Source of the DNA: an uncultured Collinsella sp.
Lineage (GTDB): Bacteria; Actinomycetota; Coriobacteriia; Coriobacteriales; Coriobacteriaceae
Direction: 5' to 3'
Assembly (NCBI GenBank): GCA_900754445.1
Contig: CAAECW010000116.1
Span: forward strand, 1 to 64,000
Length of the DNA: 64,000 bases
Below, one piece after another: positions 55,303 through 63,285 of this stretch. Each line of letters starts with the position of its first letter. Position 1 is the stretch's first letter. The position numbers were made by a program, and so were the translations under genes. The notes beneath the pieces were generated by a model that saw only the letters and a list, made by a program, of their open reading frames with translations, made no database searches and was not told the origin of the DNA.

Positions 55303-56559
55303 ATGCTCAACCATCTCAAACATCATTTTGGCTCCCGACGCACCGGCGGTCACGGAGGCCTAGACATTGCGCGGAATATCGGCCCCGGGCTGCTCGTGAC
55401 CGTCGGCTTTATCGACCCGGGCAACTGGGCCTCAAATATGGCCGCGGGCTCGCAGTTTGGCTACGCGCTGCTGTGGATCGTCACGCTGTCCACGATTATG
55501 CTCATCGCGTTGCAGCACAACGCGGCGCACCTGGGTATCGCCACGGGCGCCTGTCTTGCCGAGGCCACGACACGTTACCTCCCCCGCTTCGTTGGGCGCA
55601 CGGTGCTCGCCAGTGCCTATCTCGCGACCATCGCCACCGCCATGGCCGAGGTCCTGGGCGGCGCGATTGCCCTTCAAATGCTCTTTGGGCTGCCCGTGCG
55701 TGTGGGCTGCGTCATCGTGGCGGCAGTATCGATGGCGATGCTCATGACGAACTCCTACAAGCGTGCCGAACGCTGGATCATCGCCTTCGTAGGCGTGGTA
55801 GGACTCTCGTTTTTGGCTGAGCTTACGCTGGTCAAGGTCGACTGGCCGCAGGCCGCCGCAAGCTGGATCACACCCAGTATGCCCACCGACTCGGCCGCGA
55901 TTATCGTAAGTGTCCTAGGCGCGGTCGTTATGCCTCACAACCTCTTCCTGCACTCCGAGGTCATCCAATCCATGCACTTCGAAGGCCAAGGCGAGCAGGT
56001 TATCGAAGAGCGTCTGCGCTATGAGCTCTTCGACACGCTCTTTTCGATGGGCGTGGGCTGGGCAATCAACTCGGCCATGGTCATCCTGGCCGCAACGACC
56101 TTCTTTGCGCACGGCATTGTCGTAGACGACCTCGCCGTCGCAGCGGCCACGCTCTCCCCCATCTTGGGCCCGGCGAGCTCGACCATCTTTGCGGTGGCGC
56201 TGCTGTTCGCGGGCCTCTCGAGTAGTGTGACGGCAGGCATGGCGGCGGGTACCATCACCGCGGGCATGTTCGACGAGGAATACGACATCCACGACCGACA
56301 TTCCTCGATCGGGGTGGTGGTCTGTTTCGTCGGCGCAGTGGCGGCGTGTCTAGTCGTCCCGAATCCTTTTGAGGGTCTCATTTGGAGCCAGGCGCTGCTG
56401 TCGCTTCAGCTACCGATTACGGTCTTTGTGCTCATACGGCTCACCAGCTCACGCCGCGTCATGGGCAAATACGCCAACTCGCGCCCGCTCAACGCGTTGC
56501 TCGTAGGGATCGGTGCCATCGTGACGATTCTCGACATCGTGCTGCTAACGGGAATGTAA
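55303..56559 (+). CDS. Nramp family divalent metal transporter
   Basis: The 418-residue protein has about 11 membrane segments. The Nramp metal-site motifs are DPGNWASNMA in helix 1 and GAVVMPHNLFLHSE in helix 6 (Met and Asn/His as expected). It imports Mn(II) or Fe(II) by proton symport. The start at 55303 (MLNHLKHHF) follows CAGGAG. The upstream region could hold a metalloregulator site, but no clear one is visible. A truncated 57-bp repeat follows the stop. Confidence 0.9.
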   Translation: MLNHLKHHFGSRRTGGHGGLDIARNIGPGLLVTVGFIDPGNWASNMAAGSQFGYALLWIVTLSTIMLIALQHNAAHLGIATGACLAEATTRYLPRFVGRTVLASAYLATIATAMAEVLGGAIALQMLFGLPVRVGCVIVAAVSMAMLMTNSYKRAERWIIAFVGVVGLSFLAELTLVKVDWPQAAASWITPSMPTDSAAIIVSVLGAVVMPHNLFLHSEVIQSMHFEGQGEQVIEERLRYELFDTLFSMGVGWAINSAMVILAATTFFAHGIVVDDLAVAAATLSPILGPASSTIFAVALLFAGLSSSVTAGMAAGTITAGMFDEEYDIHDRHSSIGVVVCFVGAVAACLVVPNPFEGLIWSQALLSLQLPITVFVLIRLTSSRRVMGKYANSRPLNALLVGIGAIVTILDIVLLTGM

Positions 56560-56588
56560 TTGAGATGGCGTGACTGTCCAGATATAAC

Positions 56589-56630
56589 GTCTCAATCTGT
56601 AACACGTAAGGCAGTTTTAAACCGTCAGAT
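56589..56630. repeat. Truncated 57-bp repeat, copy G
   Basis: The left arm GTCTCAATCTGTAACA and most of the 25-base middle are present. The right arm is lost after CAGAT, where the rubredoxin terminator region begins. Confidence 0.75.
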
Positions 56631-56637
56631 AAATCAA

Positions 56638-56672
56638 AAGGGCCCCGGCCGGATATCCGACCGGGGCCCTTG
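56638..56672 (-). terminator. Terminator of the rubredoxin gene
   Basis: On the minus strand AAGGGCCCCGG pairs with CCGGGGCCCTT and is followed by TTGATTT. It lies about 40 bases after the rubredoxin stop. Confidence 0.82.
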
Positions 56673-56710
56673 GACAGAGCTATGTTCGGCTTTCGCCGTG
56701 TGCCTGCGAG

Positions 56711-56854
56711 TTACTCCTCGACGAGCTCAAACTGATCGGGGCCGACGCCGCACACCGGGCACACGTAATCCTCGGGCAGCTCGGGCGTATCGACCTCAAC
56801 CTCGTAACCACAAACGACGCAAACGAACTTATACGTCTTCTTCTCCTCAGCCAT
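56711..56854 (-). CDS. Rubredoxin
   Basis: The 47-residue protein [20 protein letters not shown] ends in [18 protein letters not shown]. The two CxxCG motifs (CVVCG and CPVCG) bind a single iron, the full signature of rubredoxin. It carries electrons in anaerobic redox or oxygen-detoxifying reactions. RBS GAGAGGAGA supports the start. AT-rich DNA between it and the flavin reductase (56855-56942) may hold a promoter. Confidence 0.93.
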   Translation of the reverse strand: MAEEKKTYKFVCVVCGYEVEVDTPELPEDYVCPVCGVGPDQFELVEE

Positions 56855-56942
56855 GATGTTCTCCTCTCGAACGTGACTGCTGGTGTACTTACTTATTAGT
56901 ATATATTCTCAATAATATTATGCAAGTAGTTTTACAGCATTT

Positions 56943-57446
56943 CTACCCTTGGTACGAAGACGCCTTGGGCGGCGTCTTGCCCTTCAGCACCTTGTGGTAG
57001 TAGTCATAGGTCAACGGAGTCTCGCCGCTCAGACGCTCGGCATCTTCGACCTCGCCAATAAAGAGCAGGTGCGTGCCCACGTCAACGGTGTCAATCAAAC
57101 GGCAGCTAAACAGGGCCGCCGCGTGCTCGGGCACATAGGGCATGCCCAGTGCGGTCTCGCGCGTCTCGTATTTGGCAAACTTGTCATAGTCGCTACTGGT
57201 ACGGAATCCAAAGTTGCCAATGTAGAGCATATCGGCCGTCTGATCGATCACGGTCAGCGCGAACGCTTTGGCCGATGCGATGACGCCCGAGGTGACATTG
57301 TCCTTGTTCACGGCAACCGAAATACGCGGCGGCATGGACGTCACCTGCACCGCAGTGTTGATGACGCAGCCGGCGCGCAGCCCGTCTGCCGCGGCGCTCA
57401 CCACGTACAGGCCACTCGGCATGGTAAAGAACGCAGTTTTGTCCAT
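56943..57446 (-). CDS. Flavin reductase family protein
   Basis: The 167-residue protein is an FMN-binding split-barrel flavin reductase: SGLYVVSAAADGLRAGCVINTAVQVTSMPPRISVAV and the HLLFIGEVEDAE strand. With rubredoxin immediately downstream it recalls the flavin reductase-rubredoxin (HRB) pairs of anaerobes. It would pass electrons from NAD(P)H to rubredoxin. The start at 57446 (MDKTAFFTM) follows GGGGAGTGATC. The longer frame upstream overlaps the smpB terminator. Confidence 0.87.
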   Translation of the reverse strand: MDKTAFFTMPSGLYVVSAAADGLRAGCVINTAVQVTSMPPRISVAVNKDNVTSGVIASAKAFALTVIDQTADMLYIGNFGFRTSSDYDKFAKYETRETALGMPYVPEHAAALFSCRLIDTVDVGTHLLFIGEVEDAERLSGETPLTYDYYHKVLKGKTPPKASSYQG

Positions 57447-57496
57447 AACGATCACTCCCCTAGCTCGGGTTGGAACCTCATGAATGTATGTACCCA

Positions 57497-57532
57497 CAAA
57501 AAAAGGCGGCACCCATAACGGACGCCGCCTTT
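57497..57532 (-). terminator. Terminator of the smpB operon
   Basis: On the minus strand AAAGGCGGC pairs with GCCGCCTTT and is followed by a run of seven T. It separates the smpB operon from the flavin reductase gene. Confidence 0.87.
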
Positions 57533-57576
57533 GAGACATATGTGTCAGAACAGTAAGAAAGATGAGACGCCCGCAG

Positions 57577-57639
57577 TTGCGGTGAAATAGGGACTGAATA
57601 GCCCCTCAAACAGGCAAAACAGTCCGTATTCCACCGCAA
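57577..57639. repeat. 63-bp palindromic repeat, copy 2
   Basis: The same 63-bp length and arms as at 9820-9882, with TTGCGGTGAAATAGGGACTG on the left and two mismatches on the right (GTCCGTATTCCAC). It lies between smpB and its terminator. Confidence 0.8.
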
Positions 57640-57653
57640 CTTATGCAGAGTGC

Positions 57654-58124
57654 CTAACGGTTGCGTTCCTTAAGGGCGCGGTCGATTTCGCGTTGGACAT
57701 CACGCTTGGCCATGTCCTCGCGCTTGTCGTAGAGCTTCTTGCCGCGACCCAGACCCAGCAGCAGCTTTACGCGGCCGTCGATATTAAAGTAGAGCTCCAA
57801 CGGAACCAGCGCATAACCACGGTTGCGAAGTTTGCCGTCAAGAAAGTCGATCTCCTTGCGGTGCAGCAGCAGACGACGCCGACGGTCGGGATCGCGATTC
57901 CACACGCCACCATGGCTATAAGGGTGGATATGCAGTCCGACGAGCCAGCACTCGCCGCCACGAATCAGCGCAAAAGTGTCAGTGATCTGACAGGCGCGCT
58001 CGCGAATCGACTTGACCTCGGTGCCGCTCAGCTCAATACCGCACTCAAACGTCTCATCGATAAAGTACTCGTGATGTGCCGAGCGATTCTTGGAAATGAG
58101 TTTGCGCTCGCGCTTACTGGGCAT
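57654..58124 (-). CDS. smpB: SsrA-binding protein SmpB
   Basis: The 156-residue protein binds tmRNA in trans-translation ribosome rescue. It has the SmpB hallmarks KLISKNRSAHHEYFIDETFECGI, GTEVKSIRERACQITDTFA and LLGLGRGKKLYDKREDMAKRD. The start at 58124 (MPSKRERK) follows GGAGGCCGGCG inside the upstream gene, which it overlaps by 11 bases, so the two are coupled. tmRNA itself is not in the window. Confidence 0.95.
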   Translation of the reverse strand: MPSKRERKLISKNRSAHHEYFIDETFECGIELSGTEVKSIRERACQITDTFALIRGGECWLVGLHIHPYSHGGVWNRDPDRRRRLLLHRKEIDFLDGKLRNRGYALVPLELYFNIDGRVKLLLGLGRGKKLYDKREDMAKRDVQREIDRALKERNR

Positions 58125-59031
58125 CGCCGGCCTCCTTGGCTCCATCGGCGTTTGAGCCCGCAGTCTCGCGCTTTGCCTTGCGCTCGGCATTGAGCTCGGC
58201 ATCGCTCTCGCGCACCAGTTTGATAATCGCCGCGCAGGCCTCCTCGCCCACCAAGTCGCGAGCACGCACCGTCAGGCGCGTCGCCTCCTGCTTGTCGCCG
58301 TCACTTGCAGCATCGGTCGCGCACATAATCAGGCAGATGGCAATCTCGGCCGAAGGCGAGGTCGGCACGCCTTGCAGGGCCAGTTCACCCATCACGTGGT
58401 CGTCGCTCTCATCAGCGGCATCCGGATAGGTGGTATGGATCTTGTTGAGCAGGCGCGTCGTATGCGCATCGTTGGGCGCCAGGCGCAGCGCCAGACGCGC
58501 GCAGCCCACGGCAGCCGAAACGTTCTCGGTCTCGGGCTCCAAGAAGTACTGACCTAGATTGGCGTAAGCGCGGGCGGCGCACTTGCCATCGCTTGCACGC
58601 TCCAGCACCGAGAACGAGAGCGATGCCCATTCCTGCTTGTCCTCGAGTGCGCGGAACAGCTCGGCCAAATCCAAGCGATAGTTGCAGTTCATGGGGTCCC
58701 AACGCACAGCCTGCATCAGGGCATTACGAGCGCTCACATAATCCTGCTGGCGAATGTAGGCAAACGCCATGTCAGAGTACAGGCGGTCAAACGGCACCTC
58801 GACCTGCACGAGCTCGCGCGGATCCTTCTCCACGCGGCGATAGGCCAAGCGCTCAAACTTGCTATCGAAGCTAAAGTATTGACGCTTCTCCTCCGTCTTG
58901 CACTCAGCATCAATATACTCCTCGGCGAGCTCCACCAGACGCTCCAGCAGCGGCGTCGCCGTAGCCAAGTCGCCCTGCGCCAGATAGTTCTCGGCATACG
59001 TGATGTCTTGCAAGCTGATGGGCAGATCCAT
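58114..59031 (-). CDS. TPR-like repeat protein
   Basis: The 305-residue protein is almost all helical, with TPR-like pairs (YAENYLAQGDLATATPLLERLVELAEEYI, AFAYIRQQDYVSARNALMQAV, NLGQYFLEPETENVSAAVGCAR). It has a charged Lys/Glu/Ala tail. No enzymatic motif is visible. It may be an assembly or scaffold protein. The start at 59031 (MDLPISLQD) follows GAGGAGTAGCC. Its stop overlaps the smpB start. Confidence 0.75.
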   Translation of the reverse strand: MDLPISLQDITYAENYLAQGDLATATPLLERLVELAEEYIDAECKTEEKRQYFSFDSKFERLAYRRVEKDPRELVQVEVPFDRLYSDMAFAYIRQQDYVSARNALMQAVRWDPMNCNYRLDLAELFRALEDKQEWASLSFSVLERASDGKCAARAYANLGQYFLEPETENVSAAVGCARLALRLAPNDAHTTRLLNKIHTTYPDAADESDDHVMGELALQGVPTSPSAEIAICLIMCATDAASDGDKQEATRLTVRARDLVGEEACAAIIKLVRESDAELNAERKAKRETAGSNADGAKEAGDAQ

Positions 59032-59125
59032 GGCTACTCCTCGATCTGAGCGAAACACGGCAGGCGCCGTATATACGGTCAATACACAAAACCCGGGTCT
59101 CTTACGAGGCCCGGGCGTTCAATTT

Positions 59126-59202
59126 TGGTAGCCCGTACCAGATTCGAACTGGTGATCTCCGCCTTGAGAGGGCGGCGTCCTAAACCGCTAGACGAACGGG
59201 CC
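59126..59202 (-). tRNA. tRNA-Glu (CUC)
   Basis: The minus-strand cloverleaf starts GGCCCGTTCGTCTAGCGG. The anticodon loop CTCTCAA (59164-59170) gives anticodon CTC. A T-arm with GTTCGAATC and an encoded CCA end are present. Confidence 0.93.
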
Positions 59203-59219
59203 ATATGTAGCAAATGCAA

Positions 59220-59293
59220 TGGCTGGGATGGAGGGAGTCGAACCCCCATTGACGGAACCAGAATCCGCTGTCCTGCCATTAGACGACATCCCA
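59220..59293 (-). tRNA. tRNA-Gln (CUG)
   Basis: The minus-strand cloverleaf starts TGGGATGTCGTCTAATGGC. The anticodon loop TTCTGGT gives CTG. It has T-arm GTTCGACTC and an encoded CCA. It lies upstream of tRNA-Glu in the same transcription unit. Confidence 0.93.
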
Positions 59294-59337
59294 ATGACTG
59301 CATCGCTGCGCTCGGCTGTGCCTTTGCGCAAGAAAGA

Positions 59338-59366
59338 AATATACGGGAAGTCTCGCCGTGACGCAA
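59338..59366 (-). promoter_or_regulatory. tRNA operon promoter
   Basis: On the minus strand TTGCGT and TATATT are spaced 17 bases apart, ending about 45 bases upstream of tRNA-Gln. This is the cleanest sigma70-type promoter in the window. Confidence 0.75.
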
Positions 59367-59568
59367 GCCCCAATTTTGACTTTTTTGAAATTCAGTCAAA
59401 TTGGCCTAATTTAGTCCAACCCGTGAAGGACCTGTGAAGCCAACCGCTGTACGCGAAGGGCAAAACGCCGCGAGCGGTAGCCGTCAACCGTTGGCAGATT
59501 CTACCGTGAAAACGATAGCGCCAGGCAACACAATCGAAGTATCAATGATCGCGTAGATATGAGGCGCC

Positions 59569-59979
59569 ATGGACGAAGAGCTTGATTACCTATGGGAGAC
59601 CCTGGGCCTCGAGATCACTGCCGACCTTTGGCCCGAACGGGACAAAATCCATCCCACACTGCGCCCCGCCATTACTGTGGTGCAGGCAAAATACCGCCGT
59701 GCATCCTTTTTGATCATGCGGATGTCATGGCACGCGGGACTCCCCGACCTTAAGCGAATCCAGGCAAGCCTCGTCGAGCTGTCCGGCATGCCGACCGTCA
59801 TATCCGAGGCGCATCTGGAGCAGCGCCAGCGCGAGCGACTGCAACAGCAGCGGATTCCCTTTATCTGCCCCGGCGTTCAGGCATATCTGCCCTTTATGGA
59901 CGAGGAGTACTGGAGCGGCAAGCCCAACAAACACGTAAAGGTCTACGATCCGCACGAATGGGCACAGCTGGCGGACTGA
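59569..59979 (+). CDS. Hypothetical protein
   Basis: The 136-residue protein contains QRQRERLQQQRIPFICPGVQAYLPFMDEEY. The motif IPFICPG-QAYLPF resembles the N-terminal half of some MarR-like regulators and abortive-type DNA-binding proteins that begin with a short sensor region, here without the winged helix. No catalytic motif was seen. RBS ATGAGGCGCC precedes ATG. Three tandem palindromes follow the stop. Confidence 0.6.
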   Translation: MDEELDYLWETLGLEITADLWPERDKIHPTLRPAITVVQAKYRRASFLIMRMSWHAGLPDLKRIQASLVELSGMPTVISEAHLEQRQRERLQQQRIPFICPGVQAYLPFMDEEYWSGKPNKHVKVYDPHEWAQLAD

Positions 59980-59998
59980 CTGGGGCAGGCCCGCCGGC

Positions 59999-60168
59999 GG
60001 AAAGTGCGTCCCAGATTTCAAGCTCAAACTGGTCCCCACTTTCCCGTTGAGCCCTCAACCGGAAACCGCGTCCCGCAATCGAAGCTCAGAATGGGACGTG
60101 CTTTCCGCAACCGGCCACTTTGGGAAAGTGCATCCCATTCTGGAAGCGAATTCCGGGACGCACTTTCC
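59999..60168. repeat. 46-bp palindromic repeats, three tandem units
   Basis: Units 59999-60044, 60061-60106 and 60123-60168 are each 46 bp. They have 14-bp arms of the GGAAAGTGCGTCCC type and 18-base centres, with exactly 16 bases between units (period 62 bp). The units differ in detail but keep length and arms. Confidence 0.88.
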
Positions 60169-60175
60169 GCAGCCG

Positions 60176-60535
60176 CTACAGCAACGCCTCGGCCCAAGCC
60201 GATTCCCTAAAGCCGGGAATCGCAAAGTCGTCGCCCACCAGCAGCGGACGCTTGACCAGCATGCCGTCGGTCGCCAGCAGCTCGTAGCACTCCCGATCCG
60301 TCATGCCCGCATCCAGACGCGCCTTCAGGCCCAGCTCTCGATATTTCATGCCCGACGAATTAAAGAAGCGCCGCACCGGCAGCCCCGAACGAGCAATCCA
60401 GGTCGCAAGCTCATCAGCCGTGGGATTGTCCAAAACGATATCGCGATCGATATACTCTACCCCATGTTCGTCCAGCCATGCCTTGGCCTTCTTACAGGTC
60501 GAGCACTTGGGATATTCAACAAACAGTACGGTCAT
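60176..60535 (-). CDS. ArsC/Spx family thioredoxin-fold protein
   Basis: The 119-residue protein begins MTVLFVEYPKCSTCKKAKAW with a CxxC active site (C11, C14) in the ArsC/Spx/MgsR fold. The later segment GLPVRRFFNSSGMKYRELGLK is typical of this family. It may be a glutaredoxin-dependent arsenate reductase-like enzyme or an Spx-type regulator. The start at 60535 follows GGAGGATTCCC. It is single. Confidence 0.84.
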   Translation of the reverse strand: MTVLFVEYPKCSTCKKAKAWLDEHGVEYIDRDIVLDNPTADELATWIARSGLPVRRFFNSSGMKYRELGLKARLDAGMTDRECYELLATDGMLVKRPLLVGDDFAIPGFRESAWAEALL

Positions 60536-60627
60536 GGGAATCCTCCGAATATAGATCGGCCAACGCAGGCACACGCCACACGAGGCGCCTTCGTATGATG
60601 GGCCAATTGTAGCCCACGGGTCACACG

Positions 60628-61680
60628 CTAAACGAACCGTACCCCGAATCCGCGTTTAATGAACGGCAGCAGCTCCATTGCCTCGGGCGTGATATGGCCC
60701 GCAACGTTCATGCGCTCGTCACCGGGAAGATCGACCCGCGCAATCTCAAGCTCGCCTTCGTAGCGCCCATATCCGCTATTGCTCACAGCGATCGACCCCG
60801 CCTTTCGCGGCAGGCCGGCTCCGACATCCGTCGGCACGGAATCCGGCTTAAGCGTCGTACGTGACTCCTGAGACCTAAAAATGAGGACGCTCGAGTCGGG
60901 CCGGTCGTGATGAATCTGCCCGCGCACATAGGCATAACCGGGCTCAAGCTCGCATTGCAAATCCACGTATCCGGCGGAAACTTGAGCAAACTGCGCCCAG
61001 CCCGCATCGGATAGATCGGGGTCGCCGACCAACACAATGTCGCAATCGGCGCCATGTGCAAGCTCAAGCATATTGAGAGCAACCTTTGACGCGCGACCGC
61101 GCTGCGCCTCGACCGTCGGCAGTCCCTCGAATACCGGCCCGCGAACGTTAGCATCACCCGGCACAAAAGCCATGATTTCGAATCCAAGCGCCGCAAGACG
61201 AAGATTCACCCGAGCAATGTCCTCCAGAGCTAAACCGGTATAAGGCTTGGGGTAAAAATTGTGGCAGGCGGCAAAACGAGTCACATCGGCACCGGCCTCA
61301 CGCCACGATGCGATTTCATCAGAACTCACCGTCGATGCATTGACCACAATGTGAAATACACCGGACAGCTCCGCGACCCGCTGGTCGCTAAAGCCATAGT
61401 CCAAACGAAGGTATTCCAACCCCAGATCGCGCAGGTCCTCGATGAGCTCAAGCCCGAGCAAATCGCACGTGCGAGGCCCCACATCGGCAATGAGCGCAAT
61501 ACCGCGGGCGGAAAGCAGCGACAGCACATGACGGACCTTATCGGCATACGCCGCTCCCCCATCCTCGGGAATATGCAGCGAGGTGAACGCATAGCGCGCA
61601 CCCGCCGCGGCACCACGCTCAATCGTCCGCTCAATATCCTGCAGAGGGCTGGAAAGATAAATCGAAATACCCGTTTTCAC
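60628..61680 (-). CDS. mupG: MupG family (DUF871) 6-phospho-N-acetylmuramidase
   Basis: The 350-residue protein is a TIM-barrel DUF871 protein: GISIYLSSPLQDIERTIERGAAAGARYAFTSLHIPED, RLDYGFSDQ, NASTVSSDEI and CHNFYPKPYTGL. MupG cleaves MurNAc-6-phosphate-GlcNAc during peptidoglycan recycling. The GTG start at 61680 follows AAAGGAG. It is last in the operon with the EIIBC and murQ genes, separated from EIIBC by an internal terminator. Confidence 0.87.
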   Translation of the reverse strand: MKTGISIYLSSPLQDIERTIERGAAAGARYAFTSLHIPEDGGAAYADKVRHVLSLLSARGIALIADVGPRTCDLLGLELIEDLRDLGLEYLRLDYGFSDQRVAELSGVFHIVVNASTVSSDEIASWREAGADVTRFAACHNFYPKPYTGLALEDIARVNLRLAALGFEIMAFVPGDANVRGPVFEGLPTVEAQRGRASKVALNMLELAHGADCDIVLVGDPDLSDAGWAQFAQVSAGYVDLQCELEPGYAYVRGQIHHDRPDSSVLIFRSQESRTTLKPDSVPTDVGAGLPRKAGSIAVSNSGYGRYEGELEIARVDLPGDERMNVAGHITPEAMELLPFIKRGFGVRFV

Positions 61681-61696
61681 GCTTCAACGCTCCTTT

Positions 61697-61730
61697 AAAA
61701 AAGGCCGGCGGAGCAGTTAGCCCCGCCGGC
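61697..61730 (-). terminator. Internal terminator between PTS EIIBC and mupG
   Basis: On the minus strand GCCGGCGGGGC pairs with GCTCCGCCGGC and is followed by TTTTTT. The T-run merges into the mupG ribosome site (TTTAAAGGAG). It would reduce mupG expression relative to the PTS gene. Confidence 0.85.
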
Positions 61731-61797
61731 ACAACCATAGCATCAAGAAATCTGCCGCGCACCGCGAGCCCCGAGCAACACGGCTCGCGATATCAAA

Positions 61798-63228
61798 CTA
61801 CTCGCCAAAGAACTCGTTGATCTTCTGCTCGTCGACGCCAAAGAACCACGTCAGGACAAAGCCGGCGGCATAGGCAAGCAGCATAGCGGCAACGTAGCCG
61901 AGCTGCTGGCCAGGAACGACGATCAGCAGGCCAAACAGACCGGAAACGCCCTGAGAAACCGTGCCGATGTGAAGCAGCGCCGCGAGCGCGCCGCCAAATC
62001 CGGCACCCAGGCAGGCCGTCACAAACGGACGAACGAGCGGCAGCGTAACAGCATACATCAGAGGCTCGCCCACACCCAGGATTCCAACGGGAATGGACTC
62101 TGCGACGTACTTCTTGAGCTTGGCGTTCTTGGTCTTAAAGTACAGCGCCAAACCGGCACCGACCTGGCCGCCGCCAGCCATCATAAGGATGGGAAGCAGG
62201 TAATTGATACCCTTGGTAGCGCCGTCGGGATCGTTGAGCATAGCGTGGATCGGCGTGAGCGCCTGATGCAGGCCGACGGAAACCAGCGGCAAGAAGCCTG
62301 CCGACAGGATATAGCCGCCCAGGACGCCCAGCTTCTCGAAGATAAAGGTCAAAACGCTAAAGATGGCAGTCGTCAGCCATGCGCCAACCGGCTGGATGAC
62401 GAGCATCAGAGCAAAGGCGCCGATGATGAGCACCAGCAGCGGAGACAAGAACGTGTCGAGTGCGTTGGGCATAACCTTGCGAATCTGACGCTCCATCCAG
62501 GCAAAAAATGCGCCAGCGATGAGAGCCGCGATCATGCCGCCCGCTGCGGGGTTGTACTGCGCACTGGTGAGCGGCAGCAGAATGGCAGTGGCAGGATCAG
62601 CCGCGCCAGGCGCAAGCAGGGGCATGGCACTGTTGGCGATACACATCATGCCGGCGATGCCGCCCAGCGCAGCGGAGCCACCAAACTCACGTGCCGCGTT
62701 ATAGCCCACCAAGATGGGCAGATAGGCAAACAGGGCCCAGCCCATGGAACGAATGCCCTGGTACCACCACTCGCCTGCAAGCGCGCCTGCCGTCGAGACG
62801 TTAATGACGTTGCAGATACCGTTGATGAGGCCAGCCGCAATGATGCCGGGAAGCAGGGCGACGAAGACATTGGAAATCTTCTTGAGGAAGGCCTGAACCG
62901 GCTTAGACTCGTACTTGGCCTTCTGCGCGGCCTTGTTTGTGGCCGCAGCGTCAACCACGCTCTCGTCGGCAACGCCTTTCGCAAGGCCAGTGAGCTTGGA
63001 GAACTCCTCGAGCACCTTATTCACCTTGCCCGGACCCAGCACGATCTGCATCGTGTCGTCCTCGACCAGGCCCATCACGCCGTCGAGTGCCTTAATGCCC
63101 TCCGTGTCGACGTTGCCCGCGTCTTTGACGGTCACGCGCAGGCGCGTCATGCACGCCGCGTTTGCCAGCACGTTGTCTTTACCGCCCAAAAGGTCCAGCA
63201 GCTTTTGAGCCAGCTCTTTGTTCGTCAT
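61798..63228 (-). CDS. PTS EIIBC transporter, MurNAc type
   Basis: The 476-residue protein joins an EIIB domain, phosphocysteine C26 in NAACMTRLRVTV, to an EIIC domain with about ten membrane segments (GEPLMYAVTLPLVRPFVTACLGAGFGGALAAL). It lies between murQ and mupG, so MurNAc or MurNAc-GlcNAc is the likely sugar, phosphorylated on entry. The EIIA is not encoded here, as is typical of MurP-like systems. RBS AAGGAGG precedes ATG. Confidence 0.9.
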   Translation of the reverse strand: MTNKELAQKLLDLLGGKDNVLANAACMTRLRVTVKDAGNVDTEGIKALDGVMGLVEDDTMQIVLGPGKVNKVLEEFSKLTGLAKGVADESVVDAAATNKAAQKAKYESKPVQAFLKKISNVFVALLPGIIAAGLINGICNVINVSTAGALAGEWWYQGIRSMGWALFAYLPILVGYNAAREFGGSAALGGIAGMMCIANSAMPLLAPGAADPATAILLPLTSAQYNPAAGGMIAALIAGAFFAWMERQIRKVMPNALDTFLSPLLVLIIGAFALMLVIQPVGAWLTTAIFSVLTFIFEKLGVLGGYILSAGFLPLVSVGLHQALTPIHAMLNDPDGATKGINYLLPILMMAGGGQVGAGLALYFKTKNAKLKKYVAESIPVGILGVGEPLMYAVTLPLVRPFVTACLGAGFGGALAALLHIGTVSQGVSGLFGLLIVVPGQQLGYVAAMLLAYAAGFVLTWFFGVDEQKINEFFGE

Positions 63229-63285
63229 AACTCCTCCTTGTATTGGGTATCTCGTCTGGATGTCATATCAGCTCACGCCGCGCAC

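Noticed and set aside
57540..57653. tmRNA gene next to smpB
   Set aside because: The space is only about 110 bases and is occupied by the 63-bp palindrome. No tRNA-like ends were found.
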